A DNA stretch of 47,069 nt, taken from the NCBI GenBank assembly GCA_934133195.1, contig CAKPAZ010000009.1:1-47069 (forward strand), written 5' to 3'. Position numbers and translations under genes: made by a program. Positions 1-8,266 of this stretch are shown here, in pieces. Under the pieces are notes generated by a model that was not told the DNA's origin, did no database searches, and saw only the letters and a program-made list of their open reading frames with translations. This stretch comes from an uncultured Bacilli bacterium (lineage in GTDB: Bacteria > Bacillota_I > Bacilli_A > ML615J-28 > CAG-313). Numbering within the stretch: the first letter of the stretch is position 1; every line of letters starts with the position of its first letter.

Positions 1-24
1 AAAAAGTAAGGTAAAACCTTACTA
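1..24 (-). terminator. Rho-independent terminator at the window edge
   Basis: An 8-bp perfect stem (AGTAAGGT / ACCTTACT, arms 5-12 and 16-23) with a 3-nt loop is followed on the minus strand by at least five T. It would stop minus-strand transcription arriving from the tRNA-Ser side. The window ends inside the T-run, so its full length is unknown. Confidence 0.6.
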
Positions 25-127
25 TTTAACAAATATATTTTTGAACTTTAGCATATCACTGTCAAACTTGGGTTATAGCACTATTTTTCATTTTATTCAT
101 CTAATTTGATTAATAAGATTAACTCAA

Positions 128-154
128 TAAAAAAGATAATAGAATACTATTATC
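128..154 (-). terminator. terminator after tRNA-Ser
   Basis: Arms 135-142 and 147-154 (GATAATAG / CTATTATC) form a perfect 8-bp stem with a 4-nt AATA loop. On the minus strand it is followed by six T. It lies just 3' of the tRNA-Ser gene and is its natural terminator. Between here and the edge hairpin nothing else is apparent. Confidence 0.7.
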
Positions 155-169
155 AAATTCTTTTTAAAA

Positions 170-260
170 TGGCGGAAGAAAAGGGATTCGAACCCTCGCA
201 CCGTGTTACCGATCTACTAGCTTTCCAAGCCAGCCCCTTCAACCTCTTGGGTATTCTTCC
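170..260 (-). tRNA. tRNA-Ser(GGA)
   Basis: The minus strand folds as a class II tRNA. The 7-bp acceptor is GGAAGAA / TTCTTCC, the discriminator is G and the 3' CCA is encoded (170-172). The T arm contains GGTTCGAATCC. There is a long variable arm, as expected for serine. The anticodon loop reads CTTGGAAA, giving anticodon GGA, which reads UCC and UCU. Length is 91 nt including CCA. Confidence 0.95.
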
Positions 261-323
261 ATTCCTTATTATTATAGCATAATATGATGTTTTTAGCAAT
301 TTATTTAGCTTTTAGGTTTATGT

Positions 324-352
324 AAAAAAGAAGGCTGTTACACCTTCCTTTT
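324..352 (-). terminator. terminator of the rex-adhE-hydrogenase operon
   Basis: Arms 325-334 and 343-352 pair over 10 bp with one G-T wobble and an 8-nt loop. The minus-strand 3' arm runs into a T-rich end. The 5' arm includes two bases of the hydrogenase stop codon, so the operon ends here. Confidence 0.75.
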
Positions 353-1772
353 AGTTATATTTTAAAATAGCATCTTCAATAGTTTTTTCGGTAGCACTTT
401 TACCATATTTATCGATTTCAGCACTGTTTCTATCACCATGAGTTAAGCAACCAGCTCCACCAATACATCCACCAAGACAAGCCATACCTTCAATAAAGTT
501 AGCATCTAAGACATTCTTTGATTTCTTTAGAAGGGCAAGCTTACAAGCTTCAATACCATTACATGCGATTGGTTTTACTTCAAACTCAATGTTTTGTTCC
601 TTCATAGCTTCATTTACTGCTTCGGTTAAACCTCCACTTCGTGCGAAGATTCTACCAAAGTATGAAGCATTGTCTAAGCTTTCTTCTTCTAATTCTTTGA
701 TATCTAAGTCTTTGCTTGCGAAGAGGGCTTGAAGTTCTTCGAAGGTTAAAACAACGTCGATATATTTTTTTACCTCTGGTTTCATTGCTTCGGCTTTTTT
801 AGCTGTACATGGGCCAATAAAGATTACTTTAGCATTTTTATCATGTTCTTTAATGAATTTAGCAATTGTTGCCATTGGTGATAAATTATGAGAGATATGC
901 TCTTTTAAAGTTGGAAAATTCTTTTCAATGAATGATACGAAGGCAGGACAGCAGGAACTTGTTAAAAATCCTTTTTCCGATAGTTCTTTTGCTTCAGCCT
1001 TTGCGACCATATCTGCACCAAGGGCAGCTTCAATTACTTGATTAAATCCTAGTTTTTTGATTCCTGAGATAACTTGGCCTAGTTTTGCATAGACAAATTG
1101 ACTAGCAATACTTGGAGCTACTACCGCATACACTTGGAATTTATTTCCATTATCACTATTCTTAATGATATCAATAGCATTAACAATAAACGATTTATCC
1201 ATGATTGCACCAAATGGGCATTGATATACACAAGCACCACATGATATACATTTATCATTGTTAATTGATGCTTGATTATCTTCACCCATGGAGATGGCTT
1301 TTACCTTACATGCCGTTTCACAAGGTCTTTTATAGTTTTGGATGGCACTGTAAGGACATACCTTTGCACATGATCCACATTCTACACACTTTGATTTATC
1401 AATATGTGCAACATGGTCACTATCAAAGGAAATGGCATGAAATTTACAAGCCGCTTCACATCGATGGGCAAGACAGCCACGACATGCATTTGTAACGTTA
1501 TATCCACCGACTGGACATTCATCACAAGCAATATCGATTACTTCAATGACATTTGGATTTTTAGGGTTACCACCCATAGCAAGTTTTATACGTTCAAGTA
1601 CTATTGCGCGTTCTTTATATACACAACAACGCATTGTTGATTTTTTACCAGGAACAATTATTTTAGGAATATCTAAGGTCTTTTCTGTTAGTTTTCCTTC
1701 CCATTCAGCACGTGCTACTTCTCTTATTACTTTATATTTTAAATATTGAACTTCCGTGTCAAATTTTCTCAT
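351..1772 (-). CDS. [FeFe] hydrogenase, group B type
   Basis: This is a 473-residue iron-sulfur enzyme expected to interconvert protons and H2. The N-terminal half is rich in CxxCxxCxxxC ferredoxin clusters (about residues 83-110, 129-139 and 175-185). The C-terminal half carries the three H-cluster motifs: TSSCCP at 271-276, GPCTAKKAE at 320-328, and EGMACLGGC followed by GGAGC at 428-442. The GPC form of the second motif and the TSSCCP form of the first are typical of the group B proteins, whose physiological partners are poorly known. It is the last gene of the rex-adhE-kinase operon, 34 bp after the kinase. No signal peptide is visible, so it should be cytoplasmic. The maturases HydE, HydF and HydG are not in the window. 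Group assignment rests on motif wording and is fairly secure. Confidence 0.92.
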   Translation of the reverse strand: MRKFDTEVQYLKYKVIREVARAEWEGKLTEKTLDIPKIIVPGKKSTMRCCVYKERAIVLERIKLAMGGNPKNPNVIEVIDIACDECPVGGYNVTNACRGCLAHRCEAACKFHAISFDSDHVAHIDKSKCVECGSCAKVCPYSAIQNYKRPCETACKVKAISMGEDNQASINNDKCISCGACVYQCPFGAIMDKSFIVNAIDIIKNSDNGNKFQVYAVVAPSIASQFVYAKLGQVISGIKKLGFNQVIEAALGADMVAKAEAKELSEKGFLTSSCCPAFVSFIEKNFPTLKEHISHNLSPMATIAKFIKEHDKNAKVIFIGPCTAKKAEAMKPEVKKYIDVVLTFEELQALFASKDLDIKELEEESLDNASYFGRIFARSGGLTEAVNEAMKEQNIEFEVKPIACNGIEACKLALLKKSKNVLDANFIEGMACLGGCIGGAGCLTHGDRNSAEIDKYGKSATEKTIEDAILKYN

Positions 1773-1806
1773 TATTTGTACTTCCCATATTCAAATTAAG
1801 TTGTTT

Positions 1807-2556
1807 TTATTCGTAATCTACAACATTAACCCATGAAAGTAGGAATTCTCGTTCTTCTTCATTTCCTTTAACTGATTGTGATGCAGCAACGATTGGCATC
1901 CATTTTTGAACATATGTTTTTGGAGTATTACTCTTTTGGCAGAATAAATCTAAGTATTTTTCAGCAAGTAAGTTTTCTCCATGTAATTTAAAGATTAAAT
2001 ATGTTCTTGCGACATCGGCTGATGCATTACCTTGTGTAGCATGAGCCCAGTCAAGGATGTAAGGAGTACCATCAGGAGTAATAATTACATTTGATAGGTT
2101 AAAATCTCCATGACAAAGTTTATTATGTTTTGGCATACCTTCAAGACGAGTATGTAAATCATATCTTACTGTTGCGTCAAGATCAGCTTTTTTGATTTTT
2201 TGATTCATCTTATCTTTTAGTTTACTTAACATTGGACAAGTCTTTGATTGAATTTCAAGTTGAAGATCAACAAATAGTTCTAAATATTTGTCAGCTTTTT
2301 CGGGAGATTCAATCATTAATTGTTCTAAAGTTTGACCTTCAATGTAGTTTGTTACGATTGCCCAATTGCCATCAACCATTGTTACAGCTTCAATTTTAGG
2401 AATATTTAATCCTGTTGTTTCTACTCTAGCTTGATTTAAAGCTTCATTTAAGACATCGGTTTTTAAATAAGTTGGATCAAATACTTTGACAACATTATCA
2501 CCATCACGATATATTGTTTTGTTTTTTCTTTTCGCTATGACATGTTCTAATTTCAT
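1807..2556 (-). CDS. APH/choline-kinase-fold phosphotransferase
   Basis: This is a 249-residue protein of the aminoglycoside phosphotransferase / choline kinase superfamily. The catalytic loop HGDFNLSN lies at 149-156 (Asp151, Asn156). The metal-binding ILDW motif is at about 167-170 and is followed by GNASADVAR. The N-terminal lobe is short, as in small-molecule kinases. Its substrate cannot be told from sequence; resistance to aminoglycosides is not implied. It sits 21 bp after adhE and 34 bp before the hydrogenase in a Rex-headed operon, so it should be made under the same redox control. A kinase in that position is unexpected. Confidence 0.85.
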   Translation of the reverse strand: MKLEHVIAKRKNKTIYRDGDNVVKVFDPTYLKTDVLNEALNQARVETTGLNIPKIEAVTMVDGNWAIVTNYIEGQTLEQLMIESPEKADKYLELFVDLQLEIQSKTCPMLSKLKDKMNQKIKKADLDATVRYDLHTRLEGMPKHNKLCHGDFNLSNVIITPDGTPYILDWAHATQGNASADVARTYLIFKLHGENLLAEKYLDLFCQKSNTPKTYVQKWMPIVAASQSVKGNEEEREFLLSWVNVVDYE

Positions 2557-2577
2557 AGTTTGTTCCTCCTACGAATA

Positions 2578-5220
2578 TTATTTATTTTGGTTTGGAAGTT
2601 CTTGTTCTACAAATTTTCTTCCATAATATGCATTTAAGTACATTTGTTTAATTTCACTCATTAATGGATAACGAGGGTTAGCTCCTGTACATTGATCATC
2701 AAATGCTTGTTCAACCATTTCATCAAGAGTTGATAAGAAGGCATTTTCATCTGGTACATAATCTTTAATAGTAGGTTTAATACCAATTTCTTCTTTTAAT
2801 TTATCAAGAGCTTTAATTAAGTTTTCCACAGATTCTTCATCTGATGAACCACCAAATCCAAGTTCACGAGCTACTTCAGCATAACGTGCCATTGTATGTG
2901 GGTGATCATATTGAGGGAATGTACCCATCTTATGTGGAGTTTCACTTGAATTAAAGCGAATTACTTCATCAAGCATTAGGGCGTTTGCGACACCATGAGG
3001 TAGGTGATGGAATGCTCCAAGTTTGTGAGCCATAGAGTGACATACACCAAGGAATGCATTCGCGAAAGCCATACCAGCCATTGTGGCAGCATTTGCCATT
3101 TTTTCACGAGCCACAACATCATTTTGACCATCATTGTATGCACGTGGTAAGTATTCAAATATCATCTTTAATGATTGTTTTGCGAGAGAATCTGTGTAAT
3201 CAGTTGCCATCATTGATGCAATTGCTTCTAAGCAGTGAGATACGGCATCAATACCTGATGCACTAGTTAAACCACGTGGAGCACTCATATGGAAATCAGT
3301 ATCGATGATTGCCATTTTTGGTAATAATTCATAGTCAGCAAGTGGATACTTGATTCCTGTTTTTTCATCAGTAATAACAGCGAATGGTGTAACTTCTGAG
3401 CCAGTACCTGCAGATGTAGGGATTGCAATAAAGTATGCCTTATCACCCATATGAGGGAATGTATAGATACGTTTACGGATATCCATGAATCTCATTGCCA
3501 TATCCATAAAGTCAACTTCTGGGTGTTCATATAATACCCACATAATTTTCGCAGCATCCATTGCGGAACCACCACCAAGGGCGATGATACAATCAGGTTT
3601 AAATAGACTCATTTCTTTAGCACCAGCTTTGGCACTTGCTAAAGTTGGGTCAGGTGCAACATCAAAGAATGTTGTATGTTCAATATGCATTGAATCAAGT
3701 TTATCAGTGATTGGTTTAGTATAGCCATTATTAAATAAGAAACTATCAGTAACGATGAAGACTTTTTTCTTATTCATTACAGTTTTTAATTCATCTAATG
3801 CCACAGGTAGGCAACCTTTTTTAATATAAACCTTTTCAGGACATCTGAACCAAAGCATATTTTCCCTTCTTTCTGCAACAGTTTTAATATTTAATAAATG
3901 TTTTACACCAACGTTTTCAGAAACGCTATTTCCACCCCATGATCCACAACCAAGAGTAAGAGATGGTGTTAACATAAAGTTGTAAATATCACCAATACCA
4001 CCTTGTGATGATGGAGTATTTACTAAGATACGACAAGTTTTCATTCTTTCAGCGAATTCATCAAGTAAAGTTTTTTGTTTAGTTACATCTAGATAGATTG
4101 AAGAAGTATGTCCAAATCCACCATCAGCAACTAGATGTTCTGCTTTCGCGAAAGCATCTTTCATATCTTTTGCACAATACATTGCAAGAACTGGAGATAG
4201 TTTTTCATGAGCGAATTCTTCTGAAATTTCAACACTTTCAACTTCACCAATTAAGATTTTTGTTCCTTCTGGTACACTTACACCAGCAAGTTCAGCTATC
4301 TTGCATGCAGGTTGACCAACGATTTTAGCATTTAGAGAGCCGTTAATAATCATTGTTTTTCTTACTTTTTCAATTTCATCTTCTTTTAAGAAATAACAAC
4401 CACGTTTTGCAAATTCTTGTTTTACTTGATTATATATTTTTTTATGAACAATAACAGATTGTTCTGATGCACATATCATACCATTATCAAAAGTTTTAGA
4501 ATGGATAATAGAGTTAACTGCAAGAACAATATTTGCAGATTCATCAATTACAGCAGGAGTGTTACCAGCACCAACACCTAGGGCAGGTTTTCCACTTGAG
4601 TATGCTGCATGAACCATTCCAGGTCCACCTGTTGCAAGAATGATATCTGCAGATTTCATTAATAAATTAGTCATTTCAAGACTTGGAACATCAATCCAAG
4701 AAATGATTCCTTCAGGAGCACCAGCTTTAACTGCAGCTTCTAACACAACTTTGGCTGCCGCAATTGTTGATCCTTTAGCACGAGGATGAGGACTGATAAT
4801 AATACCATTTCTTGTCTTTAAACAAATTAAGGTTTTAAAGATAGCTGTTGATGTAGGGTTAGTAGTTGGAATAACTGCAGCTACAAGTCCGATTGGTTCA
4901 GCAATCTTTTTAATACCAAATGCTTTATCTTCCTCTAAAACACCACATGTTTTAGTTGTACGATATTTATTGTAGATGTATTCGGAAGCATAATGATTTT
5001 TAATTACTTTATCTTCAACAACGCCCATTCCAGTTTCTTCAACGGCAAGTTTTGCAAGAGGAATACGCATATTATTTGCTGCAAGGGAAGCAGCTAAAAA
5101 GATTTTGTCTACTTGTTCTTGAGTGTATGTCGCAAATACTTCTTGCGCTTTCTTTACTCTTTCAATAGCTTGAAGTAGTGTTTCTACACTATCAACAACG
5201 GGATAATTTTTTTCTTTCAT
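2578..5220 (-). CDS. adhE: bifunctional acetaldehyde-CoA / alcohol dehydrogenase AdhE
   Basis: At 880 residues this is full-length AdhE. The N-terminal half is a CoA-acylating aldehyde dehydrogenase with catalytic Cys250 in FDNGMICASEQ. From about residue 450 follows an iron-dependent alcohol dehydrogenase with GGGSAMDAAK (NAD binding) and the histidine-rich metal site SGIDAVSH and CHSMAHKLGAFHHLPHG. It reduces acetyl-CoA to ethanol and reoxidises two NADH. It begins 11 bp after rex with a GAGGTG ribosome binding site. AdhE usually assembles into cytoplasmic spirosomes. Nothing looks damaged. Confidence 0.97.
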   Translation of the reverse strand: MKEKNYPVVDSVETLLQAIERVKKAQEVFATYTQEQVDKIFLAASLAANNMRIPLAKLAVEETGMGVVEDKVIKNHYASEYIYNKYRTTKTCGVLEEDKAFGIKKIAEPIGLVAAVIPTTNPTSTAIFKTLICLKTRNGIIISPHPRAKGSTIAAAKVVLEAAVKAGAPEGIISWIDVPSLEMTNLLMKSADIILATGGPGMVHAAYSSGKPALGVGAGNTPAVIDESANIVLAVNSIIHSKTFDNGMICASEQSVIVHKKIYNQVKQEFAKRGCYFLKEDEIEKVRKTMIINGSLNAKIVGQPACKIAELAGVSVPEGTKILIGEVESVEISEEFAHEKLSPVLAMYCAKDMKDAFAKAEHLVADGGFGHTSSIYLDVTKQKTLLDEFAERMKTCRILVNTPSSQGGIGDIYNFMLTPSLTLGCGSWGGNSVSENVGVKHLLNIKTVAERRENMLWFRCPEKVYIKKGCLPVALDELKTVMNKKKVFIVTDSFLFNNGYTKPITDKLDSMHIEHTTFFDVAPDPTLASAKAGAKEMSLFKPDCIIALGGGSAMDAAKIMWVLYEHPEVDFMDMAMRFMDIRKRIYTFPHMGDKAYFIAIPTSAGTGSEVTPFAVITDEKTGIKYPLADYELLPKMAIIDTDFHMSAPRGLTSASGIDAVSHCLEAIASMMATDYTDSLAKQSLKMIFEYLPRAYNDGQNDVVAREKMANAATMAGMAFANAFLGVCHSMAHKLGAFHHLPHGVANALMLDEVIRFNSSETPHKMGTFPQYDHPHTMARYAEVARELGFGGSSDEESVENLIKALDKLKEEIGIKPTIKDYVPDENAFLSTLDEMVEQAFDDQCTGANPRYPLMSEIKQMYLNAYYGRKFVEQELPNQNK

Positions 5221-5231
5221 TTTTTACACCT

Positions 5232-5843
5232 CTATAAATTAATTTTTGATGAAAGTACAGCAAGTGATGCTGCCATATTCTCGTTTTTAACTACTACATC
5301 TTCAGGAACATTTAGCTTTAATTGAGAAAAATTCCAAATTCCTTTAATGCCACTATCAATAAGTAATTGACATATTTCTTGAGCAGCTCTTTCAGGAACA
5401 GTAATAATTCCAATTAGAATATTATTTGTTTTACAATATTCTTTGATTGTTCTAAGTGGTAAGATTTTTTGATTATCTACTTTGTTGTCATCTTGATCAA
5501 ATGCCGCAACAATACGATAGCCATATTCTTCAAATCCATCAAAGGACATTAAGGCACGTCCTAATTTTCCAGCACCAACGATAACTACTTTCGTATGGTT
5601 GGTTGTACCAAGTACAGCTTGTAGATGTTTTTTTAATTCTTCTTTAACATAGCCAACTTTAGGTTTACCAGCTCCACTAACTAAGGCTAAATCCTTTCTC
5701 ACTTGGACTTCACCATAATTTAGGTCAGTCGCTATTTTAGTTGATGAAATATACTCAGAATCTCCACTAGATGCTGAATTCAAATAATGTAAATAAACTG
5801 GAAGTCTTTCCATTACTGATTTAGACAGTGCTTTTTTAATCAT
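5232..5843 (-). CDS. rex: redox-sensing transcriptional repressor Rex
   Basis: This 203-residue protein has an N-terminal winged helix (about 1-75, with YLNS and GEVQVRKDLA typical of Rex). A Rossmann NAD(H)-binding domain follows, with GAGKLG at 90-95. Rex represses fermentation genes and leaves DNA when NADH is high. It is the first gene of the operon with adhE 11 bp downstream, so it probably controls itself together with adhE, the kinase and the hydrogenase. A consensus promoter is present upstream, but a textbook TTGTGA-type Rex operator was not found. Confidence 0.96.
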   Translation of the reverse strand: MIKKALSKSVMERLPVYLHYLNSASSGDSEYISSTKIATDLNYGEVQVRKDLALVSGAGKPKVGYVKEELKKHLQAVLGTTNHTKVVIVGAGKLGRALMSFDGFEEYGYRIVAAFDQDDNKVDNQKILPLRTIKEYCKTNNILIGIITVPERAAQEICQLLIDSGIKGIWNFSQLKLNVPEDVVVKNENMAASLAVLSSKINL

Positions 5844-5870
5844 AGTTAATTCTCCTTAATTTCTCTTAAT

Positions 5871-5899
5871 ATTATACTATTTTTTTGATAGTTTGTAAA
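5871..5899 (-). promoter_or_regulatory. sigma-A promoter of the rex-adhE operon
   Basis: On the minus strand TTTACA (5894-5899) and TATAAT (5871-5876) are separated by exactly 17 bp. The -10 is about 28 bp before the rex start codon, with an AAGGAG ribosome binding site between. Confidence 0.75.
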
Positions 5900-5920
5900 T
5901 TACTATTAGTGTATATAACT

Positions 5921-5943
5921 ATATCGATAATGATATATCGATA
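5921..5943. repeat. ATATCGAT-containing repeat upstream of the rex promoter
   Basis: ATATCGAT occurs twice, spaced so that the sequence is both a direct repeat and, as ATCGATA / TATCGAT, an inverted repeat. It lies about 22 bp upstream of the rex -35 box and just beyond the lysR stop codon. It lacks a T-run on either strand, so it is not a terminator. It may be an operator for Rex, the LysR protein or another factor. Confidence 0.4.
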
Positions 5944-5965
5944 AAAGAATATTTATTAATGATGG

Positions 5966-6916
5966 TTATTGAATAATATCTTCTTTATTACCAATAATAT
6001 ATTTAGCTTTTGCTTTAAATAATTCTTCAATAAACATTTCATCTAATTTATTTAAAACATAATTTTCACGATAAATTAAAACATCAGTATATGTTTTAAC
6101 ATTGCTTGAACATTTAATCATTACGAGATTATATTTTTCTAATATTTCTTCAGGTATTGGTGATACCCACATAAAAGTATCAGGATTTGATGATAAGATA
6201 TCAAATTGACTTGCTCTTTCATAAACGTAGATACGGCGTTTTATATCTTCAGATAATTCATCTTTCTTTACAAGTGATGAAGGAAGTGAAGGTACATACG
6301 GATCAGCATGAGCAATTTCAATATAATCAGTTAAATCACTATATTTAATATCTTCTTTTTCCGCAAGTTTACTGTTTTTGCTTACTAATAAACTATATTG
6401 AAATTCGGTAATTACTTCATATTTTACTTTCTTTTCCTCAAATTTCAATTCAAAATATTTATTATATTTACTTGCATATCTTAAGATACCAAGATTAAAA
6501 TCATTATTTAGTAAGTTTGTAATAGTTTTTGAAGAGTTTGTTTCTTTATAGAATAATTCACAATTCATATCTTTGGTGATTTTTTTTGTGAATTCAGCAA
6601 ACGCAAAAGAAATGTAGGTTGCTCGAGGTACCGATGCAGAAAAAATATCTTTATTAGACTTTTTATTTTTAAAAATATCTTCTACCTCTTCGATTTGTTT
6701 TAAGATACGATTACCATATTGAATTAGTAATTCACCTTCTTGTGTTAGGGTCATTCCTTTATTATTACGTTCAAATATTGTTATTTCAAGTTGACTTTCT
6801 AATTCTTTGATCGCACGACTTATATTTGGTTGAGCGACATATAGTGTTTCTGAAGCCTTATTTATAGAACCATATTTAGCAACTTCCATTGCATATTTTA
6901 AATATAGTATATTCAT
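5966..6916 (-). CDS. LysR-family transcriptional regulator
   Basis: This regulator of about 316 residues has an N-terminal LysR helix-turn-helix (AMEVAKYGSINKASETLYVAQPNISRAIKELE). A periplasmic-binding-like effector domain follows. An upstream in-frame GTG at 6925 overlaps the GAGGTGA ribosome binding site, so the ATG at 6916 is the chosen start. It is transcribed toward rex but has its own promoter, and 122 bp separate it from rex. It is divergent from hpt-udk. The effector is unknown; neighbouring fermentation or salvage genes are candidate targets only by position. Confidence 0.9.
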   Translation of the reverse strand: MNILYLKYAMEVAKYGSINKASETLYVAQPNISRAIKELESQLEITIFERNNKGMTLTQEGELLIQYGNRILKQIEEVEDIFKNKKSNKDIFSASVPRATYISFAFAEFTKKITKDMNCELFYKETNSSKTITNLLNNDFNLGILRYASKYNKYFELKFEEKKVKYEVITEFQYSLLVSKNSKLAEKEDIKYSDLTDYIEIAHADPYVPSLPSSLVKKDELSEDIKRRIYVYERASQFDILSSNPDTFMWVSPIPEEILEKYNLVMIKCSSNVKTYTDVLIYRENYVLNKLDEMFIEELFKAKAKYIIGNKEDIIQ

Positions 6917-6938
6917 TATTCTCACCTCGTTATAGTAT

Positions 6939-6947
6939 ATTATAACA
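6939..6947 (-). promoter_or_regulatory. extended -10 promoter element of the lysR gene
   Basis: Minus-strand TG-T-TATAAT (TATAAT at 6939-6944) is an extended -10 element about 23 bp before the start codon. No good -35 box is seen, which is normal for extended -10 promoters. Confidence 0.5.
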
Positions 6948-7035
6948 CTAATTTAAGTTTTTTTAAAGAATTTAGATTTTCATTTTCGATGAAAACATTT
7001 TTATTATTATTTATCTTTTTTAATTTATCTTCCTA

Positions 7036-7044
7036 TGTTATAAT
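7036..7044 (+). promoter_or_regulatory. extended -10 promoter element of hpt-udk
   Basis: TG-T-TATAAT ends 23 bp before the hpt start codon. No clear -35 box is present. It faces away from the lysR promoter across about 90 bp. Confidence 0.55.
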
Positions 7045-7067
7045 TTATGTGTCAATGGAGGTGCAAA

Positions 7068-7610
7068 ATGAATTCTGACATCAAAGAAATTATAATTACA
7101 CATGAACAAATCTGCCAAAGAAGTAAAGAATTAGCAGATTTAATTAACAAAGATTATGCTGGAAAAACCCCAATTCTTTTAGGGATGTTAAAAGGTAGTG
7201 TTCCTTTTTTAGCTGAACTTATTAAAAATATTACTATTCCAATGGAATATGACTTTATGGATGTAAATAGTTACTTTGGTGGAACTGAAAGTACTGGGCA
7301 CATCGAAATCATAACTGATGTTACTGCCGATTTAAATGGTAGAGATGTCTTGATTGTTGAAGACATCGTTGACACTGGTTTTACTTTACAAGAAGTTATG
7401 CCCCTAATTAAACAAAAGGGTGTTAATTCTCTTGAAATTGTATGCTTAATGGATAAACCATCAGGAAGAAAAGTAGAAAATCTTGTTCCTAAATATATTG
7501 GATTTACCGTTCCTAAGTTATTCCTTGTAGGTTTTGGCTTAGATTATGAACAAAAGTACCGTAACCTACCTTTTGTTGGAGTTCTTAAGGAAGAGGTATA
7601 TTCAAAATGA
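7068..7610 (+). CDS. hpt: hypoxanthine phosphoribosyltransferase
   Basis: This 180-residue cytoplasmic enzyme adds ribose phosphate from PRPP to hypoxanthine or guanine. The PRPP-binding motif VLIVEDIVDTGFTL and the LKGSVPF segment identify the family. The in-frame ATG at 7047 is rejected because a GGAGGTG ribosome binding site lies inside that extension, six to eight bases before the ATG at 7068. The chosen length matches the usual 180 residues. The stop codon overlaps the start of udk (ATGA), which indicates translational coupling. Confidence 0.95.
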   Translation: MNSDIKEIIITHEQICQRSKELADLINKDYAGKTPILLGMLKGSVPFLAELIKNITIPMEYDFMDVNSYFGGTESTGHIEIITDVTADLNGRDVLIVEDIVDTGFTLQEVMPLIKQKGVNSLEIVCLMDKPSGRKVENLVPKYIGFTVPKLFLVGFGLDYEQKYRNLPFVGVLKEEVYSK

Positions 7611-8245
7611 AAACAACATTAATTGGAATTGCTGGAGGTAGTGCTTCTGGTAAAACCACGGTTGCACAAAGATTATATGAAGCAACCAAAGAGTTTGGAA
7701 CAGTATCTTTAATTAGAATGGATGATTATTATAAAGTATATAGTGAAATTCCTCTAAATGAAGAGGGTCATAAAAACTTTGACCATCCCGATTCCTATGA
7801 TTCTTGTCTATTAGTTAAAGATTTAACAAAACTCAAAAATGGAGAAAGTATCAATAAACCTATTTATGATTTCGTGGTATCTGAAAGATCAAATGAAACG
7901 GAAATAATTGAATCAGGTAATGTGATTATTCTTGAGGGAATTATGGCTTTCGCAATCCCCGCTATTCGTAAATGCTTAGATATTAAGATTTTTGTTGATA
8001 CTCCTGACGATATTCGATTTATACGTAGATTAAAAAGGGATATGATTGATCGTAAAAGATCAGTAGAATCCGTTATAAATCAATATCTTAGTTCTGTTCG
8101 TCCAATGCATTTAGCATTTGTTGAACCATCAAAAAGATTCGCAGACTTAATTATTCCTGAAGGGGGAAAAAATAATGTTGCGATGGATCTTTTAATAACT
8201 AAAACAATTGACCTATTAATCCATAACCAAAATAAAGAAGAGTAA
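7607..8245 (+). CDS. udk: uridine kinase
   Basis: This 212-residue P-loop kinase carries GGSASGKTT at about residues 10-18. An RRLKRDMIDRKRS lid follows, and a catalytic Asp lies in RMDDYYKV. It phosphorylates uridine and cytidine with ATP or GTP. It overlaps hpt by four bases and closes a two-gene nucleotide salvage operon. A bidirectional terminator follows immediately. Confidence 0.94.
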   Translation: MKTTLIGIAGGSASGKTTVAQRLYEATKEFGTVSLIRMDDYYKVYSEIPLNEEGHKNFDHPDSYDSCLLVKDLTKLKNGESINKPIYDFVVSERSNETEIIESGNVIILEGIMAFAIPAIRKCLDIKIFVDTPDDIRFIRRLKRDMIDRKRSVESVINQYLSSVRPMHLAFVEPSKRFADLIIPEGGKNNVAMDLLITKTIDLLIHNQNKEE

Positions 8246-8266
8246 TTCGTGTGAATTACTCTTTTT
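8238..8266. terminator. bidirectional terminator between udk and the SDR gene
   Basis: Arms 8240-8248 and 8253-8261 (GAGTAATTC / GAATTACTC) form a perfect 9-bp stem with a GTGT loop. Five T follow on the plus strand and a T-rich run on the minus strand. It serves the convergent genes udk and the epimerase-like gene, whose stop codon overlaps it. Confidence 0.85.

Noticed and set aside
1265..1749. Plus-strand frames opposite the hydrogenase
   Set aside because: They are shadows of a strongly supported minus-strand gene and lack ribosome binding sites.
1807..2556. Aminoglycoside resistance gene
   Set aside because: The fold is shared by many small-molecule kinases; the operon context is redox metabolism and nothing points to antibiotics.
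5844..5965. Classical Rex operator upstream of rex
   Set aside because: No TTGTGA-N6-TCACAA or TTGTTAA-type palindrome was found; only the ATATCGAT repeat is noted.
6917..6925. Upstream GTG start for the LysR gene
   Set aside because: The GTG is part of the GAGGTGA ribosome binding site; the ATG at 6916 is better placed.
7047..7067. Upstream ATG for hpt
   Set aside because: It would put the GGAGGTG ribosome binding site inside the gene and exceed the usual family length.
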